Assembly (NCBI GenBank): GCA_934456295.1
Contig: CAKSHB010000002.1
Coordinates: forward strand, 35,563-99,562
Reading direction: 5' to 3'
DNA length: 64,000 bases
Origin: an uncultured Clostridia bacterium
GTDB lineage: Bacteria > Bacillota > Clostridia > UBA1381 > UMGS1253
Shown: one piece after another, positions 31,563 through 40,528 of the stretch
Layout: the number at the start of each line of letters is the position of its first letter
Position numbering within the stretch: the stretch's first letter is position 1
Notes under the pieces: model-generated
Seen by the model: the letters and a program-made list of their open reading frames with translations, nothing else
Databases searched by the model: none
Told to the model about the DNA's origin: nothing
Translations under genes and position numbers: made by a program

Positions 31563-32027
31563 TCAGCCAAATATTGTGCATATATGCAATGCAACTGCAA
31601 CCGCAATACCAAGTATAGCGCCTGCGATTACTTCAAACGGCGTATGTCCCAGAAGCTCCTTGAGTCTTTCGCCCTGAATTTCGGGCGATTCATCATTCCA
31701 ATGTTCGACAATCTGGTTCAAAATAGAAGCCTGTTTTCCGGCAGCACGTCTGACACCTGCGGCATCATACATAACAATAAGCGCCAAAACAACGCATACT
31801 GCAAACATTGCGCTGTCAAATCCGCAATCAAAACCAATCATGACAGCCAATGAGGTTACAAACGATGAATGTGAACTGGGCATGCCGCCCGAACCGACAA
31901 AACGGTGAAAATCAAATCTTTTTTCGGTTATCAGTACAAATATAACCTTCAAACTTTGCGCTATAAACCATGAGAGTATCGCTGCCCACAATACTTGGTT
32001 ATGAAACAGTTCATAAAAAAATAACAT
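31563..32027 (-). CDS. Divergent PAP2 family membrane protein (DUF212)
   Basis: A 154-residue integral membrane protein of the DUF212/YuiD type, related to PAP2 acid phosphatases. The conserved part GGMPSSHSSFVTSLA resembles the SGH motif of PAP2 enzymes. DAAGVRRAAGKQA and GHTPFEVIAGAILG are the other family blocks. About four hydrophobic helices are visible. A lipid or isoprenoid phosphatase function is suspected for the family but not established; the location directly downstream of ispA fits isoprenyl-phosphate metabolism (inference). In many clostridia this gene is followed by dxs, which is absent here. GGAG lies about eleven bases before the ATG. Confidence 0.85.
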   Translation of the reverse strand: MLFFYELFHNQVLWAAILSWFIAQSLKVIFVLITEKRFDFHRFVGSGGMPSSHSSFVTSLAVMIGFDCGFDSAMFAVCVVLALIVMYDAAGVRRAAGKQASILNQIVEHWNDESPEIQGERLKELLGHTPFEVIAGAILGIAVAVALHICTIFG

Positions 32028-32093
32028 TTTATAAAGTTCTCCTCTGCGTTTAATTGCTTTTATGCTTTATTTGCGTAAAATTTCCCAATTAAT

Positions 32094-32975
32094 TTAATTG
32101 CTTCTTTTAAGCAGATAGTCTGTCAGACTGAGCAAAAATTCTGACTTTGTACCAAAAGAAGCAATGGCATCTTTTGCCTTATTTGTATGCTCCAAAAGAA
32201 GTTCTTTTGCCCTATCTATGCCGTAAATTGAAACATATGTATTCTTGTGTGCCTCCAAATCTCCGCCGACAGGCTTTCCGAGCTTACTGCTCTCGCCTTC
32301 AACATCAAGAATATCATCTTTTATCTGAAAGGCAAGCCCGAGATTTACAGCGTAATCTTCAAGCGTCTTTATTTGACTGCTGTCTGACCCTGCAATTATA
32401 GCGCCGCATACGGCAGCGGCACGAATGAGAGCGCTCGTCTTTTTTTCTTGCAAAGTCCTAAGTATGTCGCTGCTTATACTGCGGTTTTCGCTCAGTATGT
32501 CAATTACCTGTCCGCCTATCATGCCGCCCACTCCGGAGCATTCTGCCATATATGCCGAGGCTTTCAATGCTTTAACCGTGTCATCACAAGGCGATGATAA
32601 AATCAGTTCAAAAGCGTAGTTTAAAAGACCGTCGCCGGCAAGTATAGCCATAGCTTCACCAAACACAATGTGGTTTGTTTTTTTACCTCTACGAAGCGGC
32701 GAATTGTCCATAGCCGGCAAATCGTCATGTATAAGGGAGTATGTATGTATCATTTCCAATGCGCATGCATACGGAATAACATCTTCTTTTTCTCCGCCGA
32801 GCATTTCACAGACTGACAGCATGATAACAGGACGAATTCTTTTTCCGCCGGCAAAAATGCTGTAACGCATTGCCTCGGATATTTCCTTCGGTGTATCGCT
32901 GCGGCCGGTCAAATATTTGTGCAAATATTCATCTATAATATTGATTTTTGATGTAAATTCTTCCTTAAAGGTCAT
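32094..32975 (-). CDS. ispA: Farnesyl/geranyl diphosphate synthase
   Basis: A 293-residue trans-prenyltransferase that condenses isopentenyl diphosphate with allylic diphosphates to give farnesyl diphosphate for undecaprenyl lipid carrier and quinone-type products. The first Asp-rich motif is DDLPAMDN with the short bacterial spacing, and the second is DDILD in FQIKDDILD. GGKRIRP is the diphosphate-binding segment. Several ATGs cluster at the beginning (32987, 32984, 32975). GGAG touches the first, so I prefer 32975, about twelve bases downstream, which overlaps xseB by 11 bases. xseA-xseB-ispA is a long-standing gene string in Firmicutes. Confidence 0.94.
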   Translation of the reverse strand: MTFKEEFTSKINIIDEYLHKYLTGRSDTPKEISEAMRYSIFAGGKRIRPVIMLSVCEMLGGEKEDVIPYACALEMIHTYSLIHDDLPAMDNSPLRRGKKTNHIVFGEAMAILAGDGLLNYAFELILSSPCDDTVKALKASAYMAECSGVGGMIGGQVIDILSENRSISSDILRTLQEKKTSALIRAAAVCGAIIAGSDSSQIKTLEDYAVNLGLAFQIKDDILDVEGESSKLGKPVGGDLEAHKNTYVSIYGIDRAKELLLEHTNKAKDAIASFGTKSEFLLSLTDYLLKRSN

Positions 32976-33225
32976 TCTTATCATCATCTCCGGCTAAAAA
33001 ATTTTGCTCCTTTATCCCATTCTCTGTTTTAAGCAGCACAGCCACTTTTTGCTCTGCCTCATCAATCATTTTGCTGCATTCCGATGACAACTTCACTCCG
33101 CGTTCAAAAAGTTTAAGGGATTCATCAAGAGATATGTCATTGTTTTCAAGTTTTTTCACAATCTCTTCAAGCTCGCTTATGTTTTTTTCAAAGCTGATAT
33201 CTTCTGCTTTTGTCTTACCGCTCAT
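32965..33225 (-). CDS. xseB: Exodeoxyribonuclease VII small subunit
   Basis: An 86-residue helical subunit that binds the large subunit XseA; together they degrade single-stranded DNA to acid-soluble oligonucleotides. The conserved part is SFEKNISELEEIVKKLEN followed by LDESLKLFERGVKLSSEC, typical of the family. The start ATG 33225 has AAAGGA nine bases upstream; the frame is open 15 codons further but this extension overlaps the xseA end and is not conserved. It ends inside the beginning of ispA, indicating translational coupling. Confidence 0.93.
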   Translation of the reverse strand: MSGKTKAEDISFEKNISELEEIVKKLENNDISLDESLKLFERGVKLSSECSKMIDEAEQKVAVLLKTENGIKEQNFLAGDDDKNDL

Positions 33226-33269
33226 ATATATCATTCCTTTCGGCAAAGTATCAATCGTTTGGTTTATCA

Positions 33270-34481
33270 TTATTTAATATCTGAAAAATACGCATATGCG
33301 GTGCCATCAGACATAACCAGCTCAAATTTTTCTCCGTCGGACGCATCTTTTACGGAACGGATAACTGTACCGTCGCTCTTTTTTGCGATACTGTAGCCGC
33401 GTCCCAAAACAGCCAGAGGACTTACGGCGTTAAGTTTGCCGGCTGAGGCTTTTAATATATCCGATTTTTTTGAAATTATAAGATTGGTATTTCTTATAAG
33501 GTTTTTTGTGAGATCGTCTATATATATTCTATTGTCAGCAAGGCGTGCCTCCGGACTTTTTACAGCCAGCTTGCTGATAATCGTTTTCTTCAGCTTTATA
33601 AGGTTAAGCGTTGCAAATATTACACGCGAACGTAAATCGTTTATTTTTCCGCCTAATTCGTATATTGACGGAACTGCGATTTCGGCAGCGGCAGACGGTG
33701 TCGGCGCACGCATATCAGCAACGAAATCGGCTATTGTAAAGTCTGTTTCATGCCCTACGGCTGAAATAACAGGTATTTCTGAGGCAAAAATCGCCCTGAC
33801 CGTTGCCTCTTCATTAAAAGCCCACAAATCTTCAATCGAGCCGCCACCACGCCCAACAATAAGGACATCTGCACCGGAAGTATCGTTAAAATATTTTATA
33901 CCTTCACATATGCCTGCGCTTGCACCTTCGCCCTGCACAAGCGACGGATATATTATAATTTTTGCACATGGGTAGCGTCTTGAAAGCACATTTATGATGT
34001 CGCGTATAGCAGCGCCGGTTGTGGCGGTAATTACACCTATTTTTGAAGGGTATTGCGGAAGCGGCTTTTTATATTTTGTATCAAAAAGCCCTTCTGCCTC
34101 AAGCTTGGCTTTAAGCTGCTCATATGCTATGTGCAGAGCGCCGACCCCATCGGGCTGCATTTCATCTATATACAACTGATACGAGCCGTCGCGTTCATAC
34201 ACGGACACTCTGCCGCGTGCAAGTACCTTCATTCCGTTTTCGGGAGTAAAAGAAAGCTTTGAGGCGCTTGATTTAAACATTACTGCCTTTAAAACGCCGC
34301 CTTCATCTTTTAATGTCAGGTAACAATGGCCCGAATAATGCAGCTTAAAGTTTGAAATCTCGCCCTTTATCCATATGTTATTAAGTATCGTTGCACCGTC
34401 AAGCACCTGTTTTATAAATTTGTTTAGCTGGGAAACGGTAGCTGTATATATTTTTTCTTCCGTATATCCTTTTTCGTCCAT
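33270..34481 (-). CDS. xseA: Exodeoxyribonuclease VII large subunit
   Basis: A 403-residue nuclease subunit. The N-terminal OB fold (TVSQLNKFIKQVLDG ... IWIKGEISNFKLHYSGH) binds single-stranded DNA. The catalytic region contains KIGVITATTGAAIRDI and IVGRGGGSIEDLWAFNEE, and then PVISAVGHETDFTIADFVADMRAPTPSAAAE, whose short cores are highly conserved. The C-terminal part is coiled and binds XseB. ATG 34481 is preceded by AAAGGCGGT at seven bases and gives a normal length. It is followed by xseB 44 bases downstream. Confidence 0.95.
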   Translation of the reverse strand: MDEKGYTEEKIYTATVSQLNKFIKQVLDGATILNNIWIKGEISNFKLHYSGHCYLTLKDEGGVLKAVMFKSSASKLSFTPENGMKVLARGRVSVYERDGSYQLYIDEMQPDGVGALHIAYEQLKAKLEAEGLFDTKYKKPLPQYPSKIGVITATTGAAIRDIINVLSRRYPCAKIIIYPSLVQGEGASAGICEGIKYFNDTSGADVLIVGRGGGSIEDLWAFNEEATVRAIFASEIPVISAVGHETDFTIADFVADMRAPTPSAAAEIAVPSIYELGGKINDLRSRVIFATLNLIKLKKTIISKLAVKSPEARLADNRIYIDDLTKNLIRNTNLIISKKSDILKASAGKLNAVSPLAVLGRGYSIAKKSDGTVIRSVKDASDGEKFELVMSDGTAYAYFSDIK

Positions 34482-34536
34482 AGAAGAAACCGCCTTTATA
34501 AAAATATGCTGCAATTCAGATATAATTTACCGCAAT

Positions 34537-34953
34537 TTAATGTTTGGCTTTTAAAATACTGCTGAGAACTCCGTTTATAAACGAAGGCGCCTCGTCAATA
34601 TCGTATCTTTTTGCTATCTCAACAGCTTCATTTACAGAAACATTATCCGGAATATCGTCTATATACATTATTTCATACACAGCAAGGCGCATAACGGCAA
34701 GGCTTACTTTTGATATACGTTCCTTGCTCCAGCCCGCTTTAAGATTTTCGGAAATTTTCTCATCGAGTACATCTTTTTTATCAAAAATACCTTTTGCAGT
34801 TGAAACAATATAGTTATACTGCTTTTTATCCGTTTTTTTTAGTTCTGCATTTTCGTTTTCAAAAAGTTCCACTACCTCAGGATAAGAATCTTTTTGAGCC
34901 GTAATTTGAAACGCAAGCTTAAATGCCTCACATCTGGCTTCACTTCTGTTCAT
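34537..34953 (-). CDS. nusB: Transcription antitermination protein NusB
   Basis: A 138-residue all-helical protein that, with NusE (ribosomal protein S10), binds boxA RNA and supports rRNA antitermination and ribosome assembly. Recognised by SEARCEAFKLAFQ at the N-terminus and SVNEAVEIAKRYD and APSFINGVLSSIL at the C-terminus. GGAGGT lies five bases before ATG 34953; an in-frame extension of eight codons overlaps rpiB. The position before xseA is common in Firmicutes. Confidence 0.94.
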   Translation of the reverse strand: MNRSEARCEAFKLAFQITAQKDSYPEVVELFENENAELKKTDKKQYNYIVSTAKGIFDKKDVLDEKISENLKAGWSKERISKVSLAVMRLAVYEIMYIDDIPDNVSVNEAVEIAKRYDIDEAPSFINGVLSSILKAKH

Positions 34954-34966
34954 TTGTGACCTCCGA

Positions 34967-35413
34967 TTATTTTTCAAGCTTCATAATTTTATCTACACGA
35001 TTAACATGTCTGCCGCCTTCAAAGGACGATGCCATGTAAGAATCCACAATATCAAGAGCAACACCTATGCCCGTTGTACGTGCGCCAAGGCACAGCACAT
35101 TTGCATCGTTATGCATACGGCTCATTCGTGCGTCAAAACAACTGTGGCACAATGCTGCGCGTATACCGTGCATTTTGTTTGCGGCAATACTTATTCCTAT
35201 GCCCGTGCCGCATATGAGTATGGCACGCTCATATTTGCCCTCCGAAACACCTTTGCACACTGTTTCTGCAATGTCGGGATAATCAACAGAATTCGCGCTG
35301 TAACAGCCGCAGTCATCAACAGCTATTCCCTTTTCTTCCAAATGCGATATGATTTTTGCTTTAAGTTCAAAACCGCCATGGTCACTCCCGACAGCTATTT
35401 TTATTTTATCCAT
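34967..35413 (-). CDS. rpiB: Ribose-5-phosphate isomerase B
   Basis: A 148-residue RpiB/LacAB-family isomerase that interconverts ribose 5-phosphate and ribulose 5-phosphate in the pentose phosphate pathway. The start KIAVGSDHGGFELK carries the conserved Asp-His pair. The catalytic cysteine lies in ILICGTGIGISIAANK, and CHSCFDARMSRMHNDANVLCLG holds the substrate-binding His and Arg residues. GGAG lies before the ATG. It sits between tsaB and nusB in one leftward operon; the functional link with these neighbours is not evident. Confidence 0.95.
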   Translation of the reverse strand: MDKIKIAVGSDHGGFELKAKIISHLEEKGIAVDDCGCYSANSVDYPDIAETVCKGVSEGKYERAILICGTGIGISIAANKMHGIRAALCHSCFDARMSRMHNDANVLCLGARTTGIGVALDIVDSYMASSFEGGRHVNRVDKIMKLEK

Positions 35414-35453
35414 AAATATCTCCGTTCCGCCGCTTCGTGCGGCTTTGATTTAT

Positions 35454-36161
35454 TTATCTTTCCATGTGCTTTTCTTCATATTCACGCTCTGCCTGAGATT
35501 TTCTCAAATATACAGGTACAAGCTCACCGCAGGAAACACCCTTCCCTGCCGCAAAAATTTGCTGTGCTGCTACAGCTACGGATGAGGCACGCTGCATATT
35601 GGAATTTGCAAACGCAAAAACTGCCAAATCCCCGAGTATATCGGAAATATGTTCACCAAAACGCAAAACACCGTCACCTATAAAAACAGCCTTCTTGTTT
35701 TCTTTTTTTACAATATCAATTATAGTATCTATCGATTCCGCACAAGGAGCTGTATGTGTTAAAAGCACACCGTCTTTCCAATAATACACTGCTCCATATA
35801 CCTGGTCTCGCCGTGCATCAAGTATCGGAATAATATAATCACAACAATACGGCAGATTATACGCCATAGCCTCAAGCGTCGATATGCCTGCTACAGGCTT
35901 ATTGCATGCATGAGCCAATCCTTTGACTGTTGCAATTCCGATTCTCAGCCCCGTAAAAGAGCCGGGTCCGACAGAAACCGCAAATGCATCAATTTCACCT
36001 ATGTCGGTTTCTGTTGCACAAAGCATATCTCTTATGAGGGACAAAAGCGTCTGAGAATGTGTTTTTTTATGATTTACAGTATATTCACCCGTCAGAACTC
36101 CATTACATATAAGCGCGGCAGAGGCTACATTTGACGAGGAATCAATTGCCAGTATTTTCAA
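35454..36161 (-). CDS. tsaB: tRNA threonylcarbamoyladenosine biosynthesis protein TsaB
   Basis: A 235-residue non-catalytic ASKHA-fold partner of TsaD. Together with TsaE it is needed to attach threonylcarbamoyl to A37 of ANN-decoding tRNAs. The N-terminus ILAIDSSSNVASAAL is the family start; HSQTLLSLI and AVSVGPGSFTGLRIG are the strongest signatures. The start codon is TTG (36161), with AAGGGAAG upstream. The stop of tsaE is only 6 bases before it. The rimI and tsaD genes that often follow tsaB are absent; rpiB follows instead. Confidence 0.93.
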   Translation of the reverse strand: MKILAIDSSSNVASAALICNGVLTGEYTVNHKKTHSQTLLSLIRDMLCATETDIGEIDAFAVSVGPGSFTGLRIGIATVKGLAHACNKPVAGISTLEAMAYNLPYCCDYIIPILDARRDQVYGAVYYWKDGVLLTHTAPCAESIDTIIDIVKKENKKAVFIGDGVLRFGEHISDILGDLAVFAFANSNMQRASSVAVAAQQIFAAGKGVSCGELVPVYLRKSQAEREYEEKHMER

Positions 36162-36167
36162 AAAAGT

Positions 36168-36590
36168 CTACTTCCCTTCGATATATATTTCTCTGTAGTC
36201 GTCGGAAATATCAGAATTTTTTACAATGTTAACAGTTATCACATTGTCAGGAAGAATATCCCCTATTTTCTCGGGCCATTCTATTATGCAGATACCGTCG
36301 CCGAATAAATAATCATCTATGCCTATATCGTACATTTCGTCACTGCAATCCACCCTGTATACGTCAAAGTGGTACAGCGGTATATCGGCAGAATATTCGT
36401 TTATGAGCGTAAAAGTCGGGCTGCTTGTATACCCTGTATAACCAAGCCCTTTTGCCACTCCTGACACAAACGCTGTTTTGCCGGCACCGAGTTCGCCGTT
36501 TAAACAAACTACGTCGCCGCGTTTTAGCATTTCTGCAAATTTTATGCCTATATTCTGGGTATCCTCTCTGCTGTTTGAAATATATTTCAT
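36168..36590 (-). CDS. tsaE: tRNA threonylcarbamoyladenosine biosynthesis ATPase TsaE
   Basis: A 140-residue P-loop ATPase that drives turnover of the TsaB-TsaD complex in t6A synthesis. Walker A is GELGAGKTAF; switch I/II-like parts are SSPTFTLINEY and YHFDVYRVD, and IIEWPEKIGDILPD is the conserved C-terminal block. ATG 36590 has GGAG about ten bases upstream; a longer frame adds seven residues. It directly precedes tsaB. Confidence 0.94.
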   Translation of the reverse strand: MKYISNSREDTQNIGIKFAEMLKRGDVVCLNGELGAGKTAFVSGVAKGLGYTGYTSSPTFTLINEYSADIPLYHFDVYRVDCSDEMYDIGIDDYLFGDGICIIEWPEKIGDILPDNVITVNIVKNSDISDDYREIYIEGK

Positions 36591-36626
36591 ATAATTATCG
36601 CTCCATATCAAAGCATATCCGAAATC

Positions 36627-38297
36627 TTAAAACAGACCCACAATCTCCCCGGTATCGAGTATATCTATATTTTGCGCGGCAGGCTTTTTAGGCAACCCCG
36701 GCATAGTCATGATATCTCCTGTCTGCACAACAACAAATCCTGCCCCTGCACTTACGCGGACTTCGGAAACTGAAATGCTGAAGTTTTCGGGCCTGCCGAG
36801 CAATGCGGGATTATCCGAAAGAGAGTATTGTGTTTTAGCCATGCATACCGGCATTTTATCGAACCCAAGCTCTGTAAGTGTTTTTATCTGTTTATTTGCC
36901 TTGGTGCTGTATTCTACATCATTTCCGCCGTAAATTTGTTTTGTAAGGGTCATAATTTTATCTTTAATACTCATATTTACATCATATATCGGTGCAAAAT
37001 TGGATTTTTTTGTGCTGAGAGTTTCAAGAACTGCTTCGGCAAGCTCAATTCCGCCCTCACCGCCATGTGCAAAAACTTCACTCATGGCACACGGTACGTC
37101 CAATTTTTCACATAGCTGCTTTACAGCGTCTGTTTCTGCCTTTGTGTCTGTATCAAATACGTTCAGAGCCACGACAACAGGCAGTCCGAATTTGCGCATA
37201 TTTTCAATATGTTTTTCAAGGTTTGGCAATCCCTTTTTCAAAGCTTCAACATTTTCTTCTTTTAAGTTAAGTTTGCTTATACCACCGTTATATTTCAGCG
37301 CACGGACAGTAGCAACGATAACAGCTGCGTCCGGTTTTAGGTTTGCCATACGGCATTTTATGTCAAGAAACTTTTCTGCCCCCAAATCTGCACCAAAACC
37401 TGCCTCGGTAACAACGTAATCGCTCAGCTTTAACGCAAGTTTTGTTGCTCTGACACTGTTGCAGCCATGCGCGATATTTGCGAACGGACCGCCGTGCATA
37501 AGACACGGTGTGTTTTCGAGTGTCTGGACAATATTCGGCATGATTGCGTCTTTGAGCAGCAGTGTCATAGCGCCCTCAGCCTTTAAATCTTTTGCGGTGA
37601 CAGGTTCGCCGCTGAGATTATAAGCAACTATGATACGTCCGAGCCTTTCCTTTAAATCGTCCAAGTCGTCTGCAAGACACAAAATTGCCATAACCTCGGA
37701 GGCAACGGTAATCATAAAACCGTCCTCGCGCACAAAGCCGTTAGCTTTTCCGCCAAGCCCTACCACAACATGACGCAAAGCTCTGTCATTCATATCAAGC
37801 ACACGTTTCCATACGATTGATCTCGAATCGATATTAAGCTCGTTTCCCTGCTGAATATGATTATCTATCATGGCGCTTAAAAGATTGTTCGCCGCGGTTA
37901 TCGCGTGCATATCGCCTGTGAAATGCAGGTTTATGTCCTCCATGGGCACAACCTGAGAATAACCGCCGCCTGCCGCACCGCCCTTTATTCCCATAACAGG
38001 TCCGAGCGAAGGCTCGCGCAGCGCTATTATCGCATTTTTACCGAGCTTAGATAATGCCTGTCCCAAGCCTACGGTTGTGGTCGTTTTTCCTTCACCCGCA
38101 GGAGTTGGATTTATTGCTGTAACGAGTATCAGCTTTCCATTTTTGTTGCTCGACACACGTTTTTCAAGCTTATCTGTAAGCTTTGCTTTATACGGTCCGT
38201 ACATATAAAGTTCATCTTCGGTTATGCCCGCTTTTGCGGCAACCTCTTTTATGGGAAGCATATTTGCGTTTTGTGCAATTTGAATATCCGTAAGCAT
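36627..38297 (-). CDS. fhs: Formate-tetrahydrofolate ligase
   Basis: A 556-residue cytosolic enzyme that makes 10-formyl-THF from formate, ATP and tetrahydrofolate, used in purine and initiator-tRNA formylation and in the methyl branch of the Wood-Ljungdahl pathway. The nucleotide-binding loop is [46 protein letters not shown] and the C-terminal [12 protein letters not shown] are the standard signatures. GGAGGA lies at good distance before ATG 38297. The gene starts 24 bases after the aldose-epimerase-like gene and shares its promoter. Alone it does not show acetogenesis. Confidence 0.96.
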   Translation of the reverse strand: MLTDIQIAQNANMLPIKEVAAKAGITEDELYMYGPYKAKLTDKLEKRVSSNKNGKLILVTAINPTPAGEGKTTTTVGLGQALSKLGKNAIIALREPSLGPVMGIKGGAAGGGYSQVVPMEDINLHFTGDMHAITAANNLLSAMIDNHIQQGNELNIDSRSIVWKRVLDMNDRALRHVVVGLGGKANGFVREDGFMITVASEVMAILCLADDLDDLKERLGRIIVAYNLSGEPVTAKDLKAEGAMTLLLKDAIMPNIVQTLENTPCLMHGGPFANIAHGCNSVRATKLALKLSDYVVTEAGFGADLGAEKFLDIKCRMANLKPDAAVIVATVRALKYNGGISKLNLKEENVEALKKGLPNLEKHIENMRKFGLPVVVALNVFDTDTKAETDAVKQLCEKLDVPCAMSEVFAHGGEGGIELAEAVLETLSTKKSNFAPIYDVNMSIKDKIMTLTKQIYGGNDVEYSTKANKQIKTLTELGFDKMPVCMAKTQYSLSDNPALLGRPENFSISVSEVRVSAGAGFVVVQTGDIMTMPGLPKKPAAQNIDILDTGEIVGLF

Positions 38298-38321
38298 ACT
38301 TATTCCTCCGAAAGTTTTATA

Positions 38322-39293
38322 TTAATGCTTTATGTAAATTTTTGTGTAGAAGTTAATTTCTTCGCCCGGTTTAAGCGTAATCAGATTAGCAGTTTCCATA
38401 TCGCTGTTTACGGCGTTGGTACAGCATGTTTGCGGTTCTATCGATAAGAACCTTTGCTTTGCGTCCGAGTTATAAAGAACATAGTGCTTGAATTTTTCAT
38501 CGGCTTCATACACTATCTTTATGTTTGTGCCGGTGTCTGTAATTACAGCAACATTTGCTTTTGAGTCATCGGAAAGATACAAATTGTCAAGTGCATATTC
38601 ATTTACAATACAGCCTTTGTCCGAAACTGCTTTTTTGCCGAATTCATCAAGAGAAAGAAGCCTGCCTGTAGGAATACATTTATCTGTTTCATACTTGTTT
38701 TTCAGGTTAGCCGTAACATAAAATTTGTCTTCGGGCGATGAAGTAAACGGAACATTAAACGTAGTGTGATATGCAAGAGCAAAAGGCATATTGCGCTCAC
38801 TTTGGTTTTCAAAAGAAATCCGCTGGAATAACCCGTTTGACGTTATAACATTTTCGTAAGTTATTTCAACATTGAAGCCGAAATACGGATATACCTCGCT
38901 GTTTTCATCAATAATATGTTTAAACACAATATTTACAAAGCCGTCGGCAATTTCCTTTTTTGCAAGTTCCCATTTCGTATAGCCGTCTAAAAGTCCGTGT
39001 ATATGGTTGTTTTCCGAATCGTTTATCGGAAAGTGATATTCTCTGCCCTCAAAACTAAACGTTCCGTTTTTTATTCGGTTCGGAAAGAAAAGAATTGGTA
39101 TTCCGATAACACGCGATGTTCTAAGAGTCTCCAAATTGTCTGTTGTGTGCAAAATTGAAATATTATCCGGTTCATATACAAATCTTACAAGATTTGCGCC
39201 TTCCTGCACAAAAGCGCCGCTATATCCGCCGCACTCAAATTCCACCGTTTTTAATCCAAGATATTCTCCCTCATATATCTTTGTATCTCCCAT
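38322..39293 (-). CDS. Aldose 1-epimerase family protein
   Basis: A 323-residue protein with the beta-sandwich galactose-mutarotase fold. Recognised from FPNRIKNGTFSFEGREYHFP, the His in NNHIHGLLDGYTKWEL, FALAYHTTFNVPF with the second conserved His, and the C-terminal FLSIEPQTCCTNAVN with the conserved Glu. These match the catalytic residues of GalM-type enzymes, which interconvert alpha and beta sugar anomers. The exact sugar is unknown. ATG 39293 is eight bases after AGGAG. It opens the operon that continues into fhs and the tsaE-tsaB-rpiB genes, and has a good promoter. Confidence 0.85.
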   Translation of the reverse strand: MGDTKIYEGEYLGLKTVEFECGGYSGAFVQEGANLVRFVYEPDNISILHTTDNLETLRTSRVIGIPILFFPNRIKNGTFSFEGREYHFPINDSENNHIHGLLDGYTKWELAKKEIADGFVNIVFKHIIDENSEVYPYFGFNVEITYENVITSNGLFQRISFENQSERNMPFALAYHTTFNVPFTSSPEDKFYVTANLKNKYETDKCIPTGRLLSLDEFGKKAVSDKGCIVNEYALDNLYLSDDSKANVAVITDTGTNIKIVYEADEKFKHYVLYNSDAKQRFLSIEPQTCCTNAVNSDMETANLITLKPGEEINFYTKIYIKH

Positions 39294-39334
39294 TTTCACA
39301 TCTCCTAAATATAAACATAAAAAGCAATACTATA

Positions 39335-39363
39335 TTTATATCATAAAATCAAACAAAATTCAA
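39335..39363 (-). promoter_or_regulatory. Promoter of the epimerase-fhs operon
   Basis: On the minus strand TTGAAT (plus positions 39358-39363) and TATAAA (39335-39340) are 17 bases apart, with TGA before the -10 box. It lies about 40 bases before the epimerase-like start codon. Confidence 0.68.
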
Positions 39364-39385
39364 CGATTTAAGCAAAATTTGTGCA

Positions 39386-39423
39386 AATAAAAAGGAACAA
39401 GAGGTCTATATCCGTTCCTTTTT
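39386..39423 (-). terminator. Terminator of the sugar operon
   Basis: A perfect 10-bp stem joins AAAAAGGAAC (39389-39398) and GTTCCTTTTT (39414-39423) with a 15-base loop, and on the minus strand a T-rich stretch follows. It ends the leftward Gfo/Idh transcript 14 bases after its stop. Confidence 0.82.
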
Positions 39424-39436
39424 GTAAATCAAAATA

Positions 39437-40459
39437 CTATAAGTGCACAATTTTGTGCTCTCTGCCTGATTTTAATATTGCACACATCACTTTATGGGTA
39501 GCAAATGCATCATTGAAATCCAACATCATTTTTGTGCCGTTTGCTACGCAGCTATAGTAATCATTGATTTGCTTTATGTGTGAAATTCCCCAATAATTTT
39601 TTGTGTTTCCGTATTCAATAAACTCATTTTTATCATTTTCCGCACTCAAAATCTGTCCGTCGCCTAAAATTATTTCAGCTTTGTCGCCTATAAGACTTAC
39701 AGTGCCGTTTTCGCAAACAAGCTCAATGTCAATCGGAGAATTTGTGCAATGGTTGTTTGTAAACCAGAAGTTTGCATGTGTGTTATCTTCAAAAGTAATC
39801 ATTCCGCTCGCATCATCTTCTACTTCAATATTATGCAGCCTTGTATCAATTGATGATTTTACGCATAAAGGCTTTTTGCCGACAAACCAAAGCATCAAAT
39901 CAAGAGTATGTATCGCCTGATTTACGCATACTCCGCCGCCTTCTTTTTCGATAGTTCCGCGCCAGCCGCTTTCGGAATAATACTCATCGCTTCTTTCCCA
40001 ACATACAACAGCACGTGCACCCATAACTTTGCCGAGCTTTCCCGCCTGAAGCGTTTGCTTTATAAGCATGCTGCCGCTGTTATAGCGATTTTGAAAAATT
40101 ATTTCAAGTGTTTTTCCTGTGCGCTTTGAAGCTTCAATCATTTTTTCCGCATCGGCGACAGTTGTTGCCATAGGCTTTTCGCAGATGACATTACAGCCGT
40201 GCTCAAGCGCATATATGCTGACCGGTGCATGCAGATAATGCGGAAGGCATATATGAACGGAATCGGGTTTTATATCGTTTATCATTGTTTTGTAGTCGGT
40301 ATAAAATACACAGCCGCATTCATTCGCCCGCATTTTTGCACGTTCTTCGTCTATATCGCATACAGCCTCAAGCGAGGTATACTCATTATTCATGACGGGT
40401 ACGGCATGCATCGGAAAAATTGCTCCGCAGCCTATGATTACCGAACGTAGCTTTTGCAT
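39437..40459 (-). CDS. Gfo/Idh/MocA family NAD(P)-dependent oxidoreductase
   Basis: A 340-residue dehydrogenase. The Rossmann N-terminal domain begins SVIIGCGAIFPMHAVPV and continues with SVHICLPHYLHAP and the catalytic-lysine motif CEKPMATT. The C-terminal alpha/beta domain includes GGGVCVNQAIHTLDLMLWF, with the conserved His. The substrate is probably a free sugar, cyclitol or sugar acid, but the sequence does not show which. It is the last gene of a three-gene operon with a GH31 glycosidase and a TIM-barrel isomerase, so a sugar released by the glycosidase is a natural guess. ATG 40459 has AGGGA upstream; a TTG three codons earlier is less likely. Confidence 0.88.
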   Translation of the reverse strand: MQKLRSVIIGCGAIFPMHAVPVMNNEYTSLEAVCDIDEERAKMRANECGCVFYTDYKTMINDIKPDSVHICLPHYLHAPVSIYALEHGCNVICEKPMATTVADAEKMIEASKRTGKTLEIIFQNRYNSGSMLIKQTLQAGKLGKVMGARAVVCWERSDEYYSESGWRGTIEKEGGGVCVNQAIHTLDLMLWFVGKKPLCVKSSIDTRLHNIEVEDDASGMITFEDNTHANFWFTNNHCTNSPIDIELVCENGTVSLIGDKAEIILGDGQILSAENDKNEFIEYGNTKNYWGISHIKQINDYYSCVANGTKMMLDFNDAFATHKVMCAILKSGREHKIVHL

Positions 40460-40528
40460 TAATCTCAAATCCCTTCTGAAATTGCTTTTTGGTATCCCTC
40501 GTCAATATTTACGCAAAAATCTGAGATA